A stretch of 64,000 bases of DNA from Pseudomonas fluorescens (GCF_004683905.1 NZ_CP038438.1:1922001-1986000), one strand, 5' to 3'. Counted from the stretch's first letter, positions 25,525 to 34,953 are shown. Numbers and translations: made by a program. Notes: generated from the letters alone by a model not told the origin.

Positions 25525-27363
25525 ATGCGTCACGCGTCGAGCGACACGATTACCTGGAGCATGATGCTCCGCAAACTGCCGACGATCGCCAAAGCCATCC
25601 CGCGGGTGGTCAAGGGCATGAAAGTCGCCAACGTCACGGATCCGACCCAAACGTGTGGCCTCGGCTGGACCTTCGAGCAAGCAACGCTGCGCAATCCAGA
25701 GGGGCAGGCGATCTTGCAGGACGACGTCTTGCTGACCTATGCGCAGGTCAACCAGTGGGCCAACCGCATCGCCCACTATCTGAGCGCGCAGGGCATCGGC
25801 AAGGGCGACGTGGTCGCGGTGTTCATCGAAAATCGTCCCGAGCTGCTGGTGACCATTCTGGCGCTGGCCAAACTCGGCGCGGTCAGTGCGCTGCTCAATA
25901 CTTCGCAAACCCGCGACACACTGATTCACAGCGTAAATCTGGTGGCGCCGGTGGCGATTGTCCTCGGTGAGGAATTGCAGCCGGCGTTTGCCGCGATCCG
26001 CGAGCAGGTGTCGATCCCGGCGCAGCGCACCTGGTTTATCGCCGACCGTGACACCTATAGCCACCCAGGCATTGCGCCCGAGGGCTACGTCAATCTGATC
26101 AGTGCCAGTGCTGACGCCTGCACTGAAAACCCGCCCAGCAGCGGCGAAGTGTTCTTCAACGACCCGTGCTTTTACATCTACACCTCCGGCACCACCGGCC
26201 TGCCCAAGGCCGGGGTGTTCAAGCACGGCCGCTGGATGCGCAGCTCCGCCAGCTTCGGCATGATCGCCCTGAACATGACGCCCGACGATGTCGTCTATTG
26301 CACCTTGCCGCTGTACCACGCCACCGGCCTTTGTGTGTGCTGGGGCTCGGCGATCAATGGCGCTTCCGGGTTCGCGATCCGTCGCAAGTTCAGCGCCAGT
26401 CAGTTCTGGCCGGACGTGCGTCGCTACAACGCGACCACCCTCGGCTATGTCGGCGAATTGTGCCGTTATCTGGTCGATCAACCGCCCAGCGCCGATGACA
26501 GCCGTCACGCGGTGCGCAAGATGATCGGCAACGGCTTGCGTCCCGGCGCCTGGGCCGAGTTCAAGACCCGGTTTGCCGTCGAGCACATCTGCGAGCTGTA
26601 CGCGGCGAGCGACGGCAATATCGGCTTCAGCAATATCCTCAACTTCGACAACACCATCGGTTTCTCGCTGATGGCCTGGGAGCTGGTTGCGTACGACCAC
26701 GACAGCGGACAGCCGTTGCGCAGCGCCGACGGCTTCATGCGCAAGGTCGGCAAGGGCGAACAGGGCTTGCTGCTGGCACGGATCGACGAAAAAGCCCCGC
26801 TGGACGGTTACACCGATCCGCAGAAAACCGCAAAGGTGGTGTTGCACGATGTGTTCAGCAAGGGCGACCGCTTCTTCAACACCGGCGACCTGCTGCGCAA
26901 TATCGGTTTTGGCCATGCACAATTCGTCGATCGGCTCGGCGACACCTATCGCTGGAAGGGCGAAAACGTCTCGACCACTGAAGTGGAAAACCTGTTGCTG
27001 CAGCATCCGCATATCTCCGAGGCCGTCGCCTACGGCGTCGAAGTGCGCAACACCAACGGTCGCGCCGGCATGGCGGCAATCACGCCCGCCGAGTCACTGG
27101 CGACCCTGGATTTCGCCGAATTGCTCGCATTCGCCCGTCAGCGCATGCCGGCCTATGCGGTGCCGCTGTTTCTGCGGGTGAAGGTGAAAATGGAAACCAC
27201 CGGGACTTTCAAATACCAAAAGACCCGACTGAAAAACGAGGGCTTCGACCCGGGTCAGACAGGTGATGATCCGATTTACGCGTGGCTGCCTGGCACCCAG
27301 ACTTACGTGCAAGTGACGGACGAAATTCTGGCCGATATTCATCAGGGCAAATATCGCTATTGA
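25525..27363 (+). CDS. Long-chain acyl-CoA synthetase (FATP-like)
   Basis: A 612-residue ANL-superfamily adenylate-forming enzyme of the very-long-chain/FATP-like branch, activating fatty acids to CoA esters. The P-loop-like motif is YIYTSGTTGLPKAGVF (near residue 218), the A5-like region LYAASDGNIGFSN and the hinge/A8 region FVDRLGDTYRWKGENVSTTEVE. A lysine is seen near the end (GTFKYQKTRLK). The N-terminal hydrophobic and basic part may attach it to the membrane. The ATG at 25525 has GGGGAG upstream. No beta-oxidation gene is adjacent. Confidence 0.9.
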   Translation: MRHASSDTITWSMMLRKLPTIAKAIPRVVKGMKVANVTDPTQTCGLGWTFEQATLRNPEGQAILQDDVLLTYAQVNQWANRIAHYLSAQGIGKGDVVAVFIENRPELLVTILALAKLGAVSALLNTSQTRDTLIHSVNLVAPVAIVLGEELQPAFAAIREQVSIPAQRTWFIADRDTYSHPGIAPEGYVNLISASADACTENPPSSGEVFFNDPCFYIYTSGTTGLPKAGVFKHGRWMRSSASFGMIALNMTPDDVVYCTLPLYHATGLCVCWGSAINGASGFAIRRKFSASQFWPDVRRYNATTLGYVGELCRYLVDQPPSADDSRHAVRKMIGNGLRPGAWAEFKTRFAVEHICELYAASDGNIGFSNILNFDNTIGFSLMAWELVAYDHDSGQPLRSADGFMRKVGKGEQGLLLARIDEKAPLDGYTDPQKTAKVVLHDVFSKGDRFFNTGDLLRNIGFGHAQFVDRLGDTYRWKGENVSTTEVENLLLQHPHISEAVAYGVEVRNTNGRAGMAAITPAESLATLDFAELLAFARQRMPAYAVPLFLRVKVKMETTGTFKYQKTRLKNEGFDPGQTGDDPIYAWLPGTQTYVQVTDEILADIHQGKYRY

Positions 27364-27459
27364 GATTGGCTATAGCCTGACTTGAGAAAAAGGGGGTGAC
27401 AGCTATCGTCGCGCTCGGGAAACTGTCGGCTTTGCGATCAACCGAAGTGGAGTTACCCC

Positions 27460-27978
27460 ATGTCTGACCAAAGCCGCCAGATGACCCCTGAAGAAGCTGC
27501 CGAATTCACCGAGCAGGTTTTCAACAAGGCACGCGACGGTGATGCGCTGATGCTCGATCGGCTGATCAGCGCCGGTTTGCCGGTGAACCTGAAAAACAGC
27601 AAGGGCGACACGCTGCTGATGCTCGCCAGTTACTATGGCCACGTCGACGCCGTGCAGGTGCTGCTCAAACACAAGGCCGACCCGGAGCTGCGTAACGGCA
27701 ACGGCCAGAGCCCGATTGCCGGCGCCGCGTTCAAGGGCGATCTGGCGGTGGTCAAGGCGCTGGTGGAAGCGGGCGCCGAGATCGAAGGCTCGTCGTTCGA
27801 TGGCCGTACCGCGCTGATGATGGCGGCGATGTTCAACCGTGTTGAAATCGTTGATTACCTGATCAGCAAGGGCGCCGACCCGCAAGCCAAGGATGCCAAT
27901 GGCGTCACCGCGCTGGACGCGGCCCGCACCATGGGCGCGGTCGATACCACGGCGCAGCTGGAAAAACTGCTGGCCTGA
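27460..27978 (+). CDS. Ankyrin-repeat protein
   Basis: A 172-residue protein made mostly of four ankyrin repeats (NSKGDTLLMLASYYGHVDAV, then NGNGQSPIAGAAFKGDLAVV, then FDGRTALMMAAMFNRVEIV and DANGVTALDAARTMGAVD). No signal peptide is seen. Such single-domain proteins bind other proteins; the partner here is unknown. In some Pseudomonas an ankyrin protein is linked to catalase, but no catalase gene is nearby. GTGGAG precedes the ATG. Confidence 0.9.
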   Translation: MSDQSRQMTPEEAAEFTEQVFNKARDGDALMLDRLISAGLPVNLKNSKGDTLLMLASYYGHVDAVQVLLKHKADPELRNGNGQSPIAGAAFKGDLAVVKALVEAGAEIEGSSFDGRTALMMAAMFNRVEIVDYLISKGADPQAKDANGVTALDAARTMGAVDTTAQLEKLLA

Positions 27979-27992
27979 GGACTGTCGAGATT

Positions 27993-28102
27993 CTGTGGCG
28001 AGGGAGCTTGCTCCCGCTCCAGTGCGCAGCGCTGGTAAAAATGGTGAACTCACTGTTTGGGGTCGCTTCGCGCGCCAGCGGGAACAAGCTCCCTCGCCAC
28101 AG
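27993..28102. repeat. REP doublet (GTGGCGAGGGAGCTTGCTCCCGCT family)
   Basis: Inverted pair after the ankyrin gene. The second arm has one change (GGAACAAGCTCCC). Confidence 0.88.
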
Positions 28103-28180
28103 ATGTTCTGTGTGCAGCCTGAGGTTGCAATGCGCTATCCTCCGCGCCCTCAAATTCAACCTTCCACAGGATCCGCCCTC

Positions 28181-28711
28181 ATGAAAGCCGCACTCGTCGA
28201 ACTCATCAGCAAAATCAGCTCCGGCTGCATGGGCGAGGACGAGATCCTGAATGTGGCCGACGAAGCGGCGCAGGCCTACGCCGATGCCGACGCCTTTCTG
28301 GCAGCCAACCCGGACATCAACTACGACGACACCTTCCCGATCCCGCTGGGCGAGTGGGTGGTGGTCGGCAGCCTGCCGGAAACCGTGCTGTTCCAGGCTG
28401 ATACCTACGCTGACCTGTTCGCGCAGATCGTCGCCTCGTTTGGTCCGGGCGTGGATTTCAACCTCAAGCCCAAGCAACTGGCCAAGACCGAAGCGCTGAC
28501 CGCACTCAACCGCATCCAGGTGCAGATGAGCAGCCTGAACAAGGAAAACGGCGGTTACACGCTGATGAACTTCAGCCAGTTGCTCGACGACGAGCTGCAA
28601 GTGGTGCTGGTCTATGGCAACGACGTGCCACGGGTGCTGGAGCTGTGCGCCGAAGTCGGCATCACGGCCGCGCCTTCGCTGGAAGCGCTGAAGGTCGCCG
28701 TTCACGTCTGA
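28181..28711 (+). CDS. Conserved hypothetical protein
   Basis: A 176-residue protein I cannot assign. It begins MKAALVELISKISSGCMGEDEILNVADEA, has an acidic first half and hydrophobic beta-like stretches (EWVVVGSLPETVLFQADTYADLF and LQVVLVYGNDVPRVLELCAEVGI). No signal peptide or membrane helix is seen, so it is probably cytoplasmic. The start was taken at the ATG at 28181, where the sequence becomes protein-like after the REP. It is followed 71 bp later by a small membrane protein gene. Confidence 0.75.
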   Translation: MKAALVELISKISSGCMGEDEILNVADEAAQAYADADAFLAANPDINYDDTFPIPLGEWVVVGSLPETVLFQADTYADLFAQIVASFGPGVDFNLKPKQLAKTEALTALNRIQVQMSSLNKENGGYTLMNFSQLLDDELQVVLVYGNDVPRVLELCAEVGITAAPSLEALKVAVHV

Positions 28712-28782
28712 GCGCAATAAAAGGGAACCCTGCGCGCGACCGTCTATCCTAAAAGTGCATGCCACTATTCTGGAGTGACACC

Positions 28783-28974
28783 ATGGGTTCCACGTTCAAC
28801 GGTCTGATTGGCCTGATCATTCTTGCCCTCGATATCTGGGCGATCATCAACGTACTGAAAAGCGGCGCCGAGACCGGGATGAAAATCCTCTGGGTTCTGC
28901 TGATCATCCTCCTGCCAGTACTGGGCCTGATCATCTGGGCGATCGCCGGGCCACGGGGCAATGTGCGGGTCTGA
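28783..28974 (+). CDS. PLD-nuclease N-terminal-like small membrane protein
   Basis: A 63-residue protein with two hydrophobic segments (NGLIGLIILALDIWAIINVL and KILWVLLIILLPVLGLIIWAI) separated by KSGAETGM and ending in AGPRGNVRV. This is the pattern of the PLDc_N family, the membrane leader of cardiolipin synthase-like proteins found alone in many bacteria. The ATG at 28783 has TGGAG 8 bases upstream. The function is unknown. Confidence 0.8.
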   Translation: MGSTFNGLIGLIILALDIWAIINVLKSGAETGMKILWVLLIILLPVLGLIIWAIAGPRGNVRV

Positions 28975-29001
28975 CGCTTTCCCGAAAACACGCTGATCCC
29001 C

Positions 29002-29091
29002 TGTGGGAGCGGGCTTGCTCGCGAAGGCGATTGTTCAGTCGAAACACAGGTTGAATGACACTCCGCTTTCGCGAGCAAGCCCGCTCCCACA
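29002..29091. repeat. REP doublet (GTGGGAGCGGGCTTGCTCGCGA family)
   Basis: Inverted pair between the small membrane protein gene and speE. Confidence 0.9.
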
Positions 29092-29229
29092 TTGGTCTTG
29101 TGGTAGCTCCAGAGTGTGCCCTGTCGGAGGAAGGTTCGACCTGTCATCTTCGGCAACGTAGAATGCGCGCCTTTCCCGGGCAATCGTCCCCCACGATTGG
29201 CGCCCGCGCATTCATCGGAGCACTTGACC

Positions 29230-30105
29230 ATGACCGTAACCAAAACCAGCGAATACCTGGAAACCCTCTACGAAGGCTACGGCCAGCGTTTTCGCATGGA
29301 AAAACTGCTGCACGAAGTGCGCACCGAACACCAGCACCTGGTGATTTTCCAGAACCCGCGCATGGGCCGGGTGATGGCGCTGGACGGCGTGATCCAGACC
29401 ACCGAAGCCGATGAATTCATCTACCACGAAATGCTCACCCACGTGCCGATCCTCGCCCACGGCACCGCCAAGCGCGTGCTGATCATCGGCGGCGGCGACG
29501 GTGGCATGCTGCGCGAAGTGACCAAGCACGCCAGCGTCGAGCACATCACCATGGTCGAGATCGACGGCACCGTGGTCGACATGTGCAAGGAATTCCTGCC
29601 GAACCACTCCAAGGGCGCCTACGACGATCCACGGCTGAACCTGGTGATCGACGACGGCATGCGTTTCGTCGCCACCACCACGGAAAAATTCGACGTGATC
29701 ATCTCCGACTCCACCGACCCGATCGGCCCGGGCGAAGTGCTGTTCTCGGAGAACTTCTATCAGGCGTGCCATCGTTGCCTGAACGAAGGCGGGATCCTCG
29801 TGACCCAGAACGGCACGCCGTTCATGCAGATCGACGAAGTCAAAACCACTGCCGGTCGCCTGCGCAGCCTGTTCCCGGACTGGCACTTCTATCAGGCGGC
29901 CGTGCCGACCTACATTGGCGGTTCGATGACCTTTGCCTGGGGCTCGACCAACCCGGCCTACCGCAAACTGAGCCGTGAAACCCTGCAACAGCGCTTCATC
30001 GGCAGCGGCATCGTCACCCGCTATTACAACCCGGAAATCCACATCGGCGCATTCGCGCTGCCGCAGTACGTGCTGCAGGCGATCAACAAGCCGAGCAACG
30101 ACTGA
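29230..30105 (+). CDS. speE: Spermidine synthase
   Basis: A 291-residue aminopropyltransferase that makes spermidine from putrescine and decarboxylated SAM. Seen are the N-terminal [18 protein letters not shown], the substrate loop [20 protein letters not shown], the nucleotide motif [15 protein letters not shown], the catalytic region [16 protein letters not shown] and the C-terminal part found in full-length enzymes. The ATG at 29230 begins the conserved region. It is cytoplasmic and stands alone between two REP doublets. Confidence 0.96.
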   Translation: MTVTKTSEYLETLYEGYGQRFRMEKLLHEVRTEHQHLVIFQNPRMGRVMALDGVIQTTEADEFIYHEMLTHVPILAHGTAKRVLIIGGGDGGMLREVTKHASVEHITMVEIDGTVVDMCKEFLPNHSKGAYDDPRLNLVIDDGMRFVATTTEKFDVIISDSTDPIGPGEVLFSENFYQACHRCLNEGGILVTQNGTPFMQIDEVKTTAGRLRSLFPDWHFYQAAVPTYIGGSMTFAWGSTNPAYRKLSRETLQQRFIGSGIVTRYYNPEIHIGAFALPQYVLQAINKPSND

Positions 30106-30136
30106 CGCACTATTCCCGGATCGGTGATAGATCCCC

Positions 30137-30268
30137 TGTGGTGAGGGGATTTATCCCCGACCGGCTGCGCAGCAGTCGTAAAATCGGCAGACGCGTTGGA
30201 ACTGACACTATGCGTTCGCTGAATTCAGGGACGCTTCGCGCCCATCGGGGATGAATCCCCTCGCCACA
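30137..30268. repeat. REP doublet (GTGGTGAGGGGATTTATCCCCGA family)
   Basis: Inverted pair of the GGGGATTTATCCCC family after speE. The right arm has ATGAATCCCC instead of ATAAATCCCC. Confidence 0.88.
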
Positions 30269-30394
30269 CAAGCCTGTTTCCCCATCGGTTAATTTTTTTT
30301 CATGTTCGTCCGCTGCAATCCTTTTGAACGATCAATCTCGCCAAAAGTCGAGATAGTAGTAAGCCCATTTGCGGGTTTGATCGAGGAGGCACCG

Positions 30395-30628
30395 ATGCAA
30401 AAGTGGAAAGTCACTTTCGTGGACGATCATGGTGAAATTGTCGATGAGGTGTTCGAGCGCGCGGAATGCCCCAGCGACGACGAGGCTGCACGCCTGATCA
30501 AGGAACGGCTCCTGCCGGTGGCCGCCGAACTGGATATGAACGATCTTGAAGGGCGCACCACCGATGCTGGCGTGAAAAGCCTGAAAACCCAGAACAGCAT
30601 CGAAATCCGCAGTATCACGCCAATCTGA
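30395..30628 (+). CDS. Small conserved hypothetical protein
   Basis: A 77-residue protein without a recognised family. It starts MQKWKVTFVDDHGEIVDEVFERAECPSD, has a predicted beta-beta-alpha pattern and is acidic. A strong GAGGAGG ribosome binding site lies 6 bases before the ATG. An upstream extension of the frame is unlikely. It stands between speE and the RraB-like gene. Confidence 0.75.
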   Translation: MQKWKVTFVDDHGEIVDEVFERAECPSDDEAARLIKERLLPVAAELDMNDLEGRTTDAGVKSLKTQNSIEIRSITPI

Positions 30629-30840
30629 AATTCTTCCTGTCACTTGAAGCACCAGGCCTTGGCAGCAGCTCTATCTTGGGGCTACTCTGCAAGCGAGATC
30701 AGCGAAACAATCGCTAAGGTCTGGTCTTGTCAGCTACATGCTTGTTTCCCGCGTGCAACCACGTTGCCGAAGTACTTTGGCCTGTAAGGCCCGGGGCGGG
30801 AATACGGAAAGTCTATCCATCTATCCGAGGGGGACGATTC

Positions 30841-31188
30841 ATGAGCACAGCCTATCAAGAAGACATCAGCAGCAATGTTCTGCGCCGCATGAAAGAAGGC
30901 GGTTTCGACTTTTCCCGGTTCCATCCCATCGAGTTCTACGCCATTTTCCCGGACGAGGAGCGGGCGCGCAGGGCGGCAGGCAAATTTCGTGGTGAATCCA
31001 TCAATGCCCAGGTCAGTGCGCGCGACGATGGCGCCTGGTCGCTGGAACTGAGCAAAGTGATGTACGCAACCTATGACGACATTGGCGATTTCGAGCAAGG
31101 TTTCTCTGCCGTGGTCGAGCCGCTGGGCGGCATCATCGAGGGCTGGGGCGTCAAGCAGGAGGTGCGTAACCGCCATCGTCTGAACTGA
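30841..31188 (+). CDS. RraB-like protein (RNase E inhibitor family)
   Basis: A 115-residue protein of the RraB/DUF695-like fold (FYAIFPDEERARRAAGKF, then WSLELSKVMYATYDDIGDFEQGFSAVVEPLGGIIEGWG). In E. coli RraB binds the RNase E degradosome and slows decay of some RNAs. The family match is by pattern, so the target here is not certain. The ATG at 30841 is preceded by GAGGGGGACGATTC. Confidence 0.8.
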   Translation: MSTAYQEDISSNVLRRMKEGGFDFSRFHPIEFYAIFPDEERARRAAGKFRGESINAQVSARDDGAWSLELSKVMYATYDDIGDFEQGFSAVVEPLGGIIEGWGVKQEVRNRHRLN

Positions 31189-31210
31189 TCTCTGGTTTCA
31201 GGTATTGAGC

Positions 31211-31236
31211 AACGGCTGACCTTCGGGTTGGCCGTT
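31211..31236 (+). terminator. Likely terminator after rraB-like gene
   Basis: 11-bp stem (AACGGCTGACC with GGTTGGCCGTT) with a TTCG loop, followed by a modest T-rich tail. Confidence 0.55.
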
Positions 31237-31292
31237 GTCGTTTCTGGCCGCCGAATAGCCCGTGGCAAAACCCTGAAACAAGAATCCCGGGC

Positions 31293-31319
31293 AAAAAAAA
31301 GCCACCGGAGAGGGTGGCT
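31293..31319 (-). terminator. Orphan minus-strand terminator
   Basis: Minus-strand AGCCACC/GGTGGCT stem with a 6-nt loop followed by T8. No annotated minus-strand gene lies upstream within the spacer, so a short RNA or small gene may end here. Confidence 0.7.
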
Positions 31320-31662
31320 AAAGGGAAGACCGATAAGGAGAGGAAACCGGTCAGGGTTACGGCCTGCGGGGACTGCGCGGGCAGTCCGGATCAGTGGAGC
31401 TGAAGTCTTCACCGGGGAAGTTTTCAGCGGATGCGCCGATTATCCGCAGCTCGGTGCGAGCGGTGAAATCAACTCTGACTATGCTGGTGATAGGCGATGC
31501 AATGCGTCGCAATGAGGCGGGGGCAATCGGCTTGGGGCATTTGCCGCACAGGAATGGTGCGGTGCTTGCGGCGTGATTATCCAACCGATTGAAATCAAAG
31601 CGTTTATGCCGATGGCACGGGCCTTGCGAAGGCCTGTAGGTCCGGGTGACAAGGAGTACGGC

Positions 31663-33072
31663 ATGATCCGCACCTATTTTGATGAAATGTACGATGCCGG
31701 CGGCCAGGTCCGCCCGCATTACCGGGAGTTCGCCCGCTGGCTGGCCGACACGCCTGACGAGTTGCTGGCACAACGGCGACGCGAGGCCGATCTGCTGTTC
31801 CACCGGGCCGGGATCACGTTCACGCTCTATGGCGACGAGCAGGGCACCGAGCGCCTGATTCCGTTCGACACCATCCCGCGCAGCATTCCCGCCAGCGAGT
31901 GGCGGATCGTCGAGCGCGGCTGCATCCAGCGGGTCAAGGCGTTGAACATGTTCCTCGCCGACCTTTATCACGAGCAGCGCATCATCAAGGCCGGGATTAT
32001 CCCTGCCGAACAGGTGCTGGCCAACGAGCAGTACCAGTTGGCGATGCAGGGCCTGGATCTGCACCGCGACATCTATTCGCACATCTCCGGCGTCGACCTT
32101 GTGCGCGACGGCGATGGCACTTACTACGTGCTCGAAGACAACCTGCGTACTCCGAGCGGCGTCAGCTACATGCTCGAAGACCGCAAAATGATGATGCGTC
32201 TGTTCCCGGAGCTGTTCGCCGCCCAGCGCATCGCGCCCATCGACCACTACCCGAATCTGTTGCTCGACACCCTGAAAAGCTCCAGCCCGATCGACGACCC
32301 GAGCGTGGTGGTACTGACGCCGGGGCGCTTCAACAGTGCGTTCTTCGAACACGCTTTCCTGGCGCGGGAAATGGGCGTTGAACTGGTGGAGGGCGCCGAC
32401 CTGTTTGTGCGTGACGACAAGGTCTTCATGCGCACCACCGACGGGCCGAAAGCGGTGGACGTGATTTATCGCCGTCTCGATGACGCGTTCCTCGATCCGC
32501 TGGCGTTCAACCCCGATTCGATGCTCGGTGTACCGGGACTGTTGTCGTCGTATCGCTCGGGCAACGTGGTGCTGGCCAATGCCATCGGTACCGGGGTGGC
32601 GGATGACAAATCGGTGTACCCGTTTGTCACCGAGATGATCCGTTTCTACCTCGATGAAGAACCGATCCTGAAGAACGTGCCGACCTGGCAGTGCCGCAAC
32701 CCCTCGGAACTTTCCCACGTACTGGCCAATCTTCCGGATCTGGTGGTCAAGGAAACCCAGGGCTCCGGCGGTTACGGAATGCTGGTGGGGCCGGCGTCAA
32801 CCACGGCGCAGATCGATGCGTTCCGTGAGCGGATCAAGGCCAAGCCCCACGCGTACATTGCGCAGCCGACATTGTCGCTGTCGACCTGTCCGACCTTTGT
32901 CGAAAACGGCATTGCGCCGCGTCATATCGACCTGCGTCCGTTTGTATTGTCTGGCCGCGAAACCCGGGTCGTGCCCGGCGGTTTGACCCGTGTCGCCCTG
33001 CGTGAAGGCTCCCTGGTGGTGAATTCCTCCCAGGGCGGCGGCACCAAGGACACCTGGGTGGTCGAGGATTGA
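31663..33072 (+). CDS. Circularly permuted ATP-grasp protein (type 2)
   Basis: A 469-residue protein of the circularly permuted ATP-grasp family (DUF404/407 type), predicted to ligate carboxyl and amino groups using ATP. Seen are the N-terminal YDEMYDAGGQVRPHY-like segment, FDTIPRSIPASEWRIVERGC, YYVLEDNLRTPSGVSYMLEDR (metal/ATP site) and DLVVKETQGSGGYGMLVGP (ATP-binding glycine loop). AAGGAG precedes the ATG at 31663. It starts a tight operon with alpha-E and transglutaminase genes. The peptide or tag made is not known. Confidence 0.9.
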   Translation: MIRTYFDEMYDAGGQVRPHYREFARWLADTPDELLAQRRREADLLFHRAGITFTLYGDEQGTERLIPFDTIPRSIPASEWRIVERGCIQRVKALNMFLADLYHEQRIIKAGIIPAEQVLANEQYQLAMQGLDLHRDIYSHISGVDLVRDGDGTYYVLEDNLRTPSGVSYMLEDRKMMMRLFPELFAAQRIAPIDHYPNLLLDTLKSSSPIDDPSVVVLTPGRFNSAFFEHAFLAREMGVELVEGADLFVRDDKVFMRTTDGPKAVDVIYRRLDDAFLDPLAFNPDSMLGVPGLLSSYRSGNVVLANAIGTGVADDKSVYPFVTEMIRFYLDEEPILKNVPTWQCRNPSELSHVLANLPDLVVKETQGSGGYGMLVGPASTTAQIDAFRERIKAKPHAYIAQPTLSLSTCPTFVENGIAPRHIDLRPFVLSGRETRVVPGGLTRVALREGSLVVNSSQGGGTKDTWVVED

Positions 33073-33084
33073 AGGAAGCTTGCC

Positions 33085-34035
33085 ATGTTAAGTAGAACTG
33101 CCTCGGATCTGTACTGGATGTCGCGTTACCTGGAGCGGGCGGAAAACCTCGCGCGGATGCTCGATATCAGCTATTCGCTGTCGCTGATGCCGCAGGACGG
33201 TCGCGGCGACGGTTTGCACGAACTGGCGATGCCGCTGTTGATCACCGGCACCCTCGACGATTATCTGGAGCGTCACGGCGAACTGCATGCCGAACGCCTG
33301 CTGCATTTCTTCGCCCTGGACGCGGCCAACCCGGCGAGCATCTACAGTTGCCTCGGCGCGGCGCGGGCCAGTGCGCATGCGGTGCGCGGGCGTATCACCG
33401 CGGACATGTGGGAGAACATCAACGCTACCTGGCTGGAGATTCGCGGCATTGCCGAGCAGGGCCTCAGTCGTTACGGCATGAGCCGTTTCTGCGAGTGGAT
33501 CAAGGAGCGCTCGCACCTGTTCCGTGGCGCGTCCTACGGCACGATCATGCGCAACGATGCGTTCCGTTTCATTCGTCTGGGGACGTTCATCGAGCGTGCG
33601 GATAACACGCTGCGCCTGCTCGATGCGCGCTATGAAATGGCCGGCGATCAGGCCGAGGCCGTCAGTGACGGTACGGCGCACGCCTATTACCAGTGGAGTG
33701 CACTGTTGCGAGCGCTGTCATCGTTCGAGGCCTACACCGAGATCTACCGCGACGCACCCGGCGCCCGGCATGTCGCCGAGCTGCTGCTGTTGCGCGCCGA
33801 TGTGCCGCGCTCGCTGCGCGCCTGCACCGAGGAAATCGACCAGATCCTCGCCCAGTTACCCGGCGCCAATGGCCGTCCGGCACAACGCCTTGCTGCCGAA
33901 ATGGACGCACGCCTGCGCTACACCGGCATCAACGAAATCCTCGCCGAAGGCCTGCACGCCTGGCTCACCGAATTCATCCCGCTGGTGCGCCAGTTGGGCA
34001 ACGCGATTCACAGTTCATACCTGGAGGCTGCATGA
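33085..34035 (+). CDS. Alpha-E domain protein
   Basis: A 316-residue all-helical protein of the alpha-E family, opening with the signature MLSRTASDLYWMSRYLERAENLARMLD. It has no known catalytic site and is nearly always encoded between the permuted ATP-grasp protein and a transglutaminase, as here (12 bp after the former). It is probably an accessory to the ligase reaction. The stop overlaps the next start by 4 bp (ATGA). Confidence 0.92.
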   Translation: MLSRTASDLYWMSRYLERAENLARMLDISYSLSLMPQDGRGDGLHELAMPLLITGTLDDYLERHGELHAERLLHFFALDAANPASIYSCLGAARASAHAVRGRITADMWENINATWLEIRGIAEQGLSRYGMSRFCEWIKERSHLFRGASYGTIMRNDAFRFIRLGTFIERADNTLRLLDARYEMAGDQAEAVSDGTAHAYYQWSALLRALSSFEAYTEIYRDAPGARHVAELLLLRADVPRSLRACTEEIDQILAQLPGANGRPAQRLAAEMDARLRYTGINEILAEGLHAWLTEFIPLVRQLGNAIHSSYLEAA

Positions 34036-34835
34036 GACTTTCCATAAGCCACGAGACCACCTATCACTATGAAGATCAGGTGCGGGCGAGCATCCAGTAT
34101 TTGCGCCTGACCCCGCACGACAGCGAGCGTCAGCACGTGTTGAGCTGGCAACTCGACCTGCCGCGTCCGGTGCGCGCCCAGCTCGATCCGTTCGGCAATA
34201 TCCTGCATGTGCTGACCATGGATGAGCCGCACGAAGCGATCATCATCGGCGCCCGTGGCCAGGTCGATATCGACGAATTGCGCGAGGCCGAGCATGAGAG
34301 CCAGTCGGCGCTACCGTTTCTGCGCTTCACCCGGCTGACCGAGGCGGACGAAGGGCTACGGGCGTTTGCCGACAAATCCTGCAAACAGCGGCGCGATCGC
34401 ACTGCGCTGATCGACCTGATGCATGGTTTGAACCAGCACATCAGCTACACGCCGGGTTCGACTGAAGTCGACACCAGCGCCGCCGAAGCTTTTGCCGGGC
34501 GCGCCGGGGTTTGTCAGGATCACACCCATGCGTTTCTCGCCTGTGCACGTAGTCTGGGAATTCCGTCGCGTTATGTGTCGGGTTATCTGTACAGCGAGGA
34601 CGCCGAGCATCTGGCCAGTCATGCCTGGGCCGAAGCGTGGCTGGATGACGCCTGGTACAGCTTTGACGTGACCAACCAGTTGGCCCGCCCGGAGCGGCAT
34701 CTGAAACTGGCGGTGGGCCTGGATTATCTGGATGCCTGCCCGGTGCGCGGCATGCGCCGGGGCGGTGGTTGTGAGCAGATGCATGCGAAGGTGTTCGTGT
34801 CGCCGACACCGGTTATTTCCGTGCAACAACAGTAA
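34032..34835 (+). CDS. Transglutaminase-like cysteine protease
   Basis: A 267-residue protein with the bacterial transglutaminase N-terminal beta domain (MRLSISHETTYHYEDQV) and a core with the full catalytic triad: Cys in AGVCQDHTHAFLACARSLG, His in ASHAWAEAWLDD and Asp in YSFDVTNQ. It probably acts as a peptidase on the product of the ATP-grasp ligase. No signal peptide is seen. Translational coupling with the alpha-E gene supports a joint function. Confidence 0.93.
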   Translation: MRLSISHETTYHYEDQVRASIQYLRLTPHDSERQHVLSWQLDLPRPVRAQLDPFGNILHVLTMDEPHEAIIIGARGQVDIDELREAEHESQSALPFLRFTRLTEADEGLRAFADKSCKQRRDRTALIDLMHGLNQHISYTPGSTEVDTSAAEAFAGRAGVCQDHTHAFLACARSLGIPSRYVSGYLYSEDAEHLASHAWAEAWLDDAWYSFDVTNQLARPERHLKLAVGLDYLDACPVRGMRRGGGCEQMHAKVFVSPTPVISVQQQ

Positions 34836-34854
34836 TTTGCTTCACACAAAACCC

Positions 34855-34942
34855 TGTAGGAGCGAGCCTGCTCGCGATAGCGGTCGTCAGTTGAAGGATC
34901 AGTGACTGACACTCCGCTATCGCGAGCAGGCTCACTCCTACA
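34855..34942. repeat. REP doublet (TGTAGGAGCGAGCCTGCTCGCGAT family)
   Basis: Inverted pair of the TGTAGGAG family between the convergent transglutaminase and cytochrome genes. It is the second copy of this family in the window. Confidence 0.9.
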
Positions 34943-34953
34943 GGGGAATGTCG

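Larger units (their letters stand above)
31189..31662. other. Intergenic region with an orphan minus-strand terminator
   Basis: A 474-bp spacer. Just after rraB there is a plus-strand hairpin (AACGGCTGACC/GGTTGGCCGTT, 31211-31236). At 31293-31319 a second hairpin is oriented for the minus strand although no minus-strand gene is called. A minus-strand frame of about 40-50 residues ends at 31357 just before it. The ribosome binding site AAGGAG of the next gene lies at the right end. Confidence 0.6.

Noticed and set aside
25147..27012. Upstream extension of the DUF3509 frame to a 700-residue protein
   Set aside because: The extension runs antisense to the acyl-CoA synthetase. DUF3509 proteins are about 90 residues and a natural start lies at 25146.
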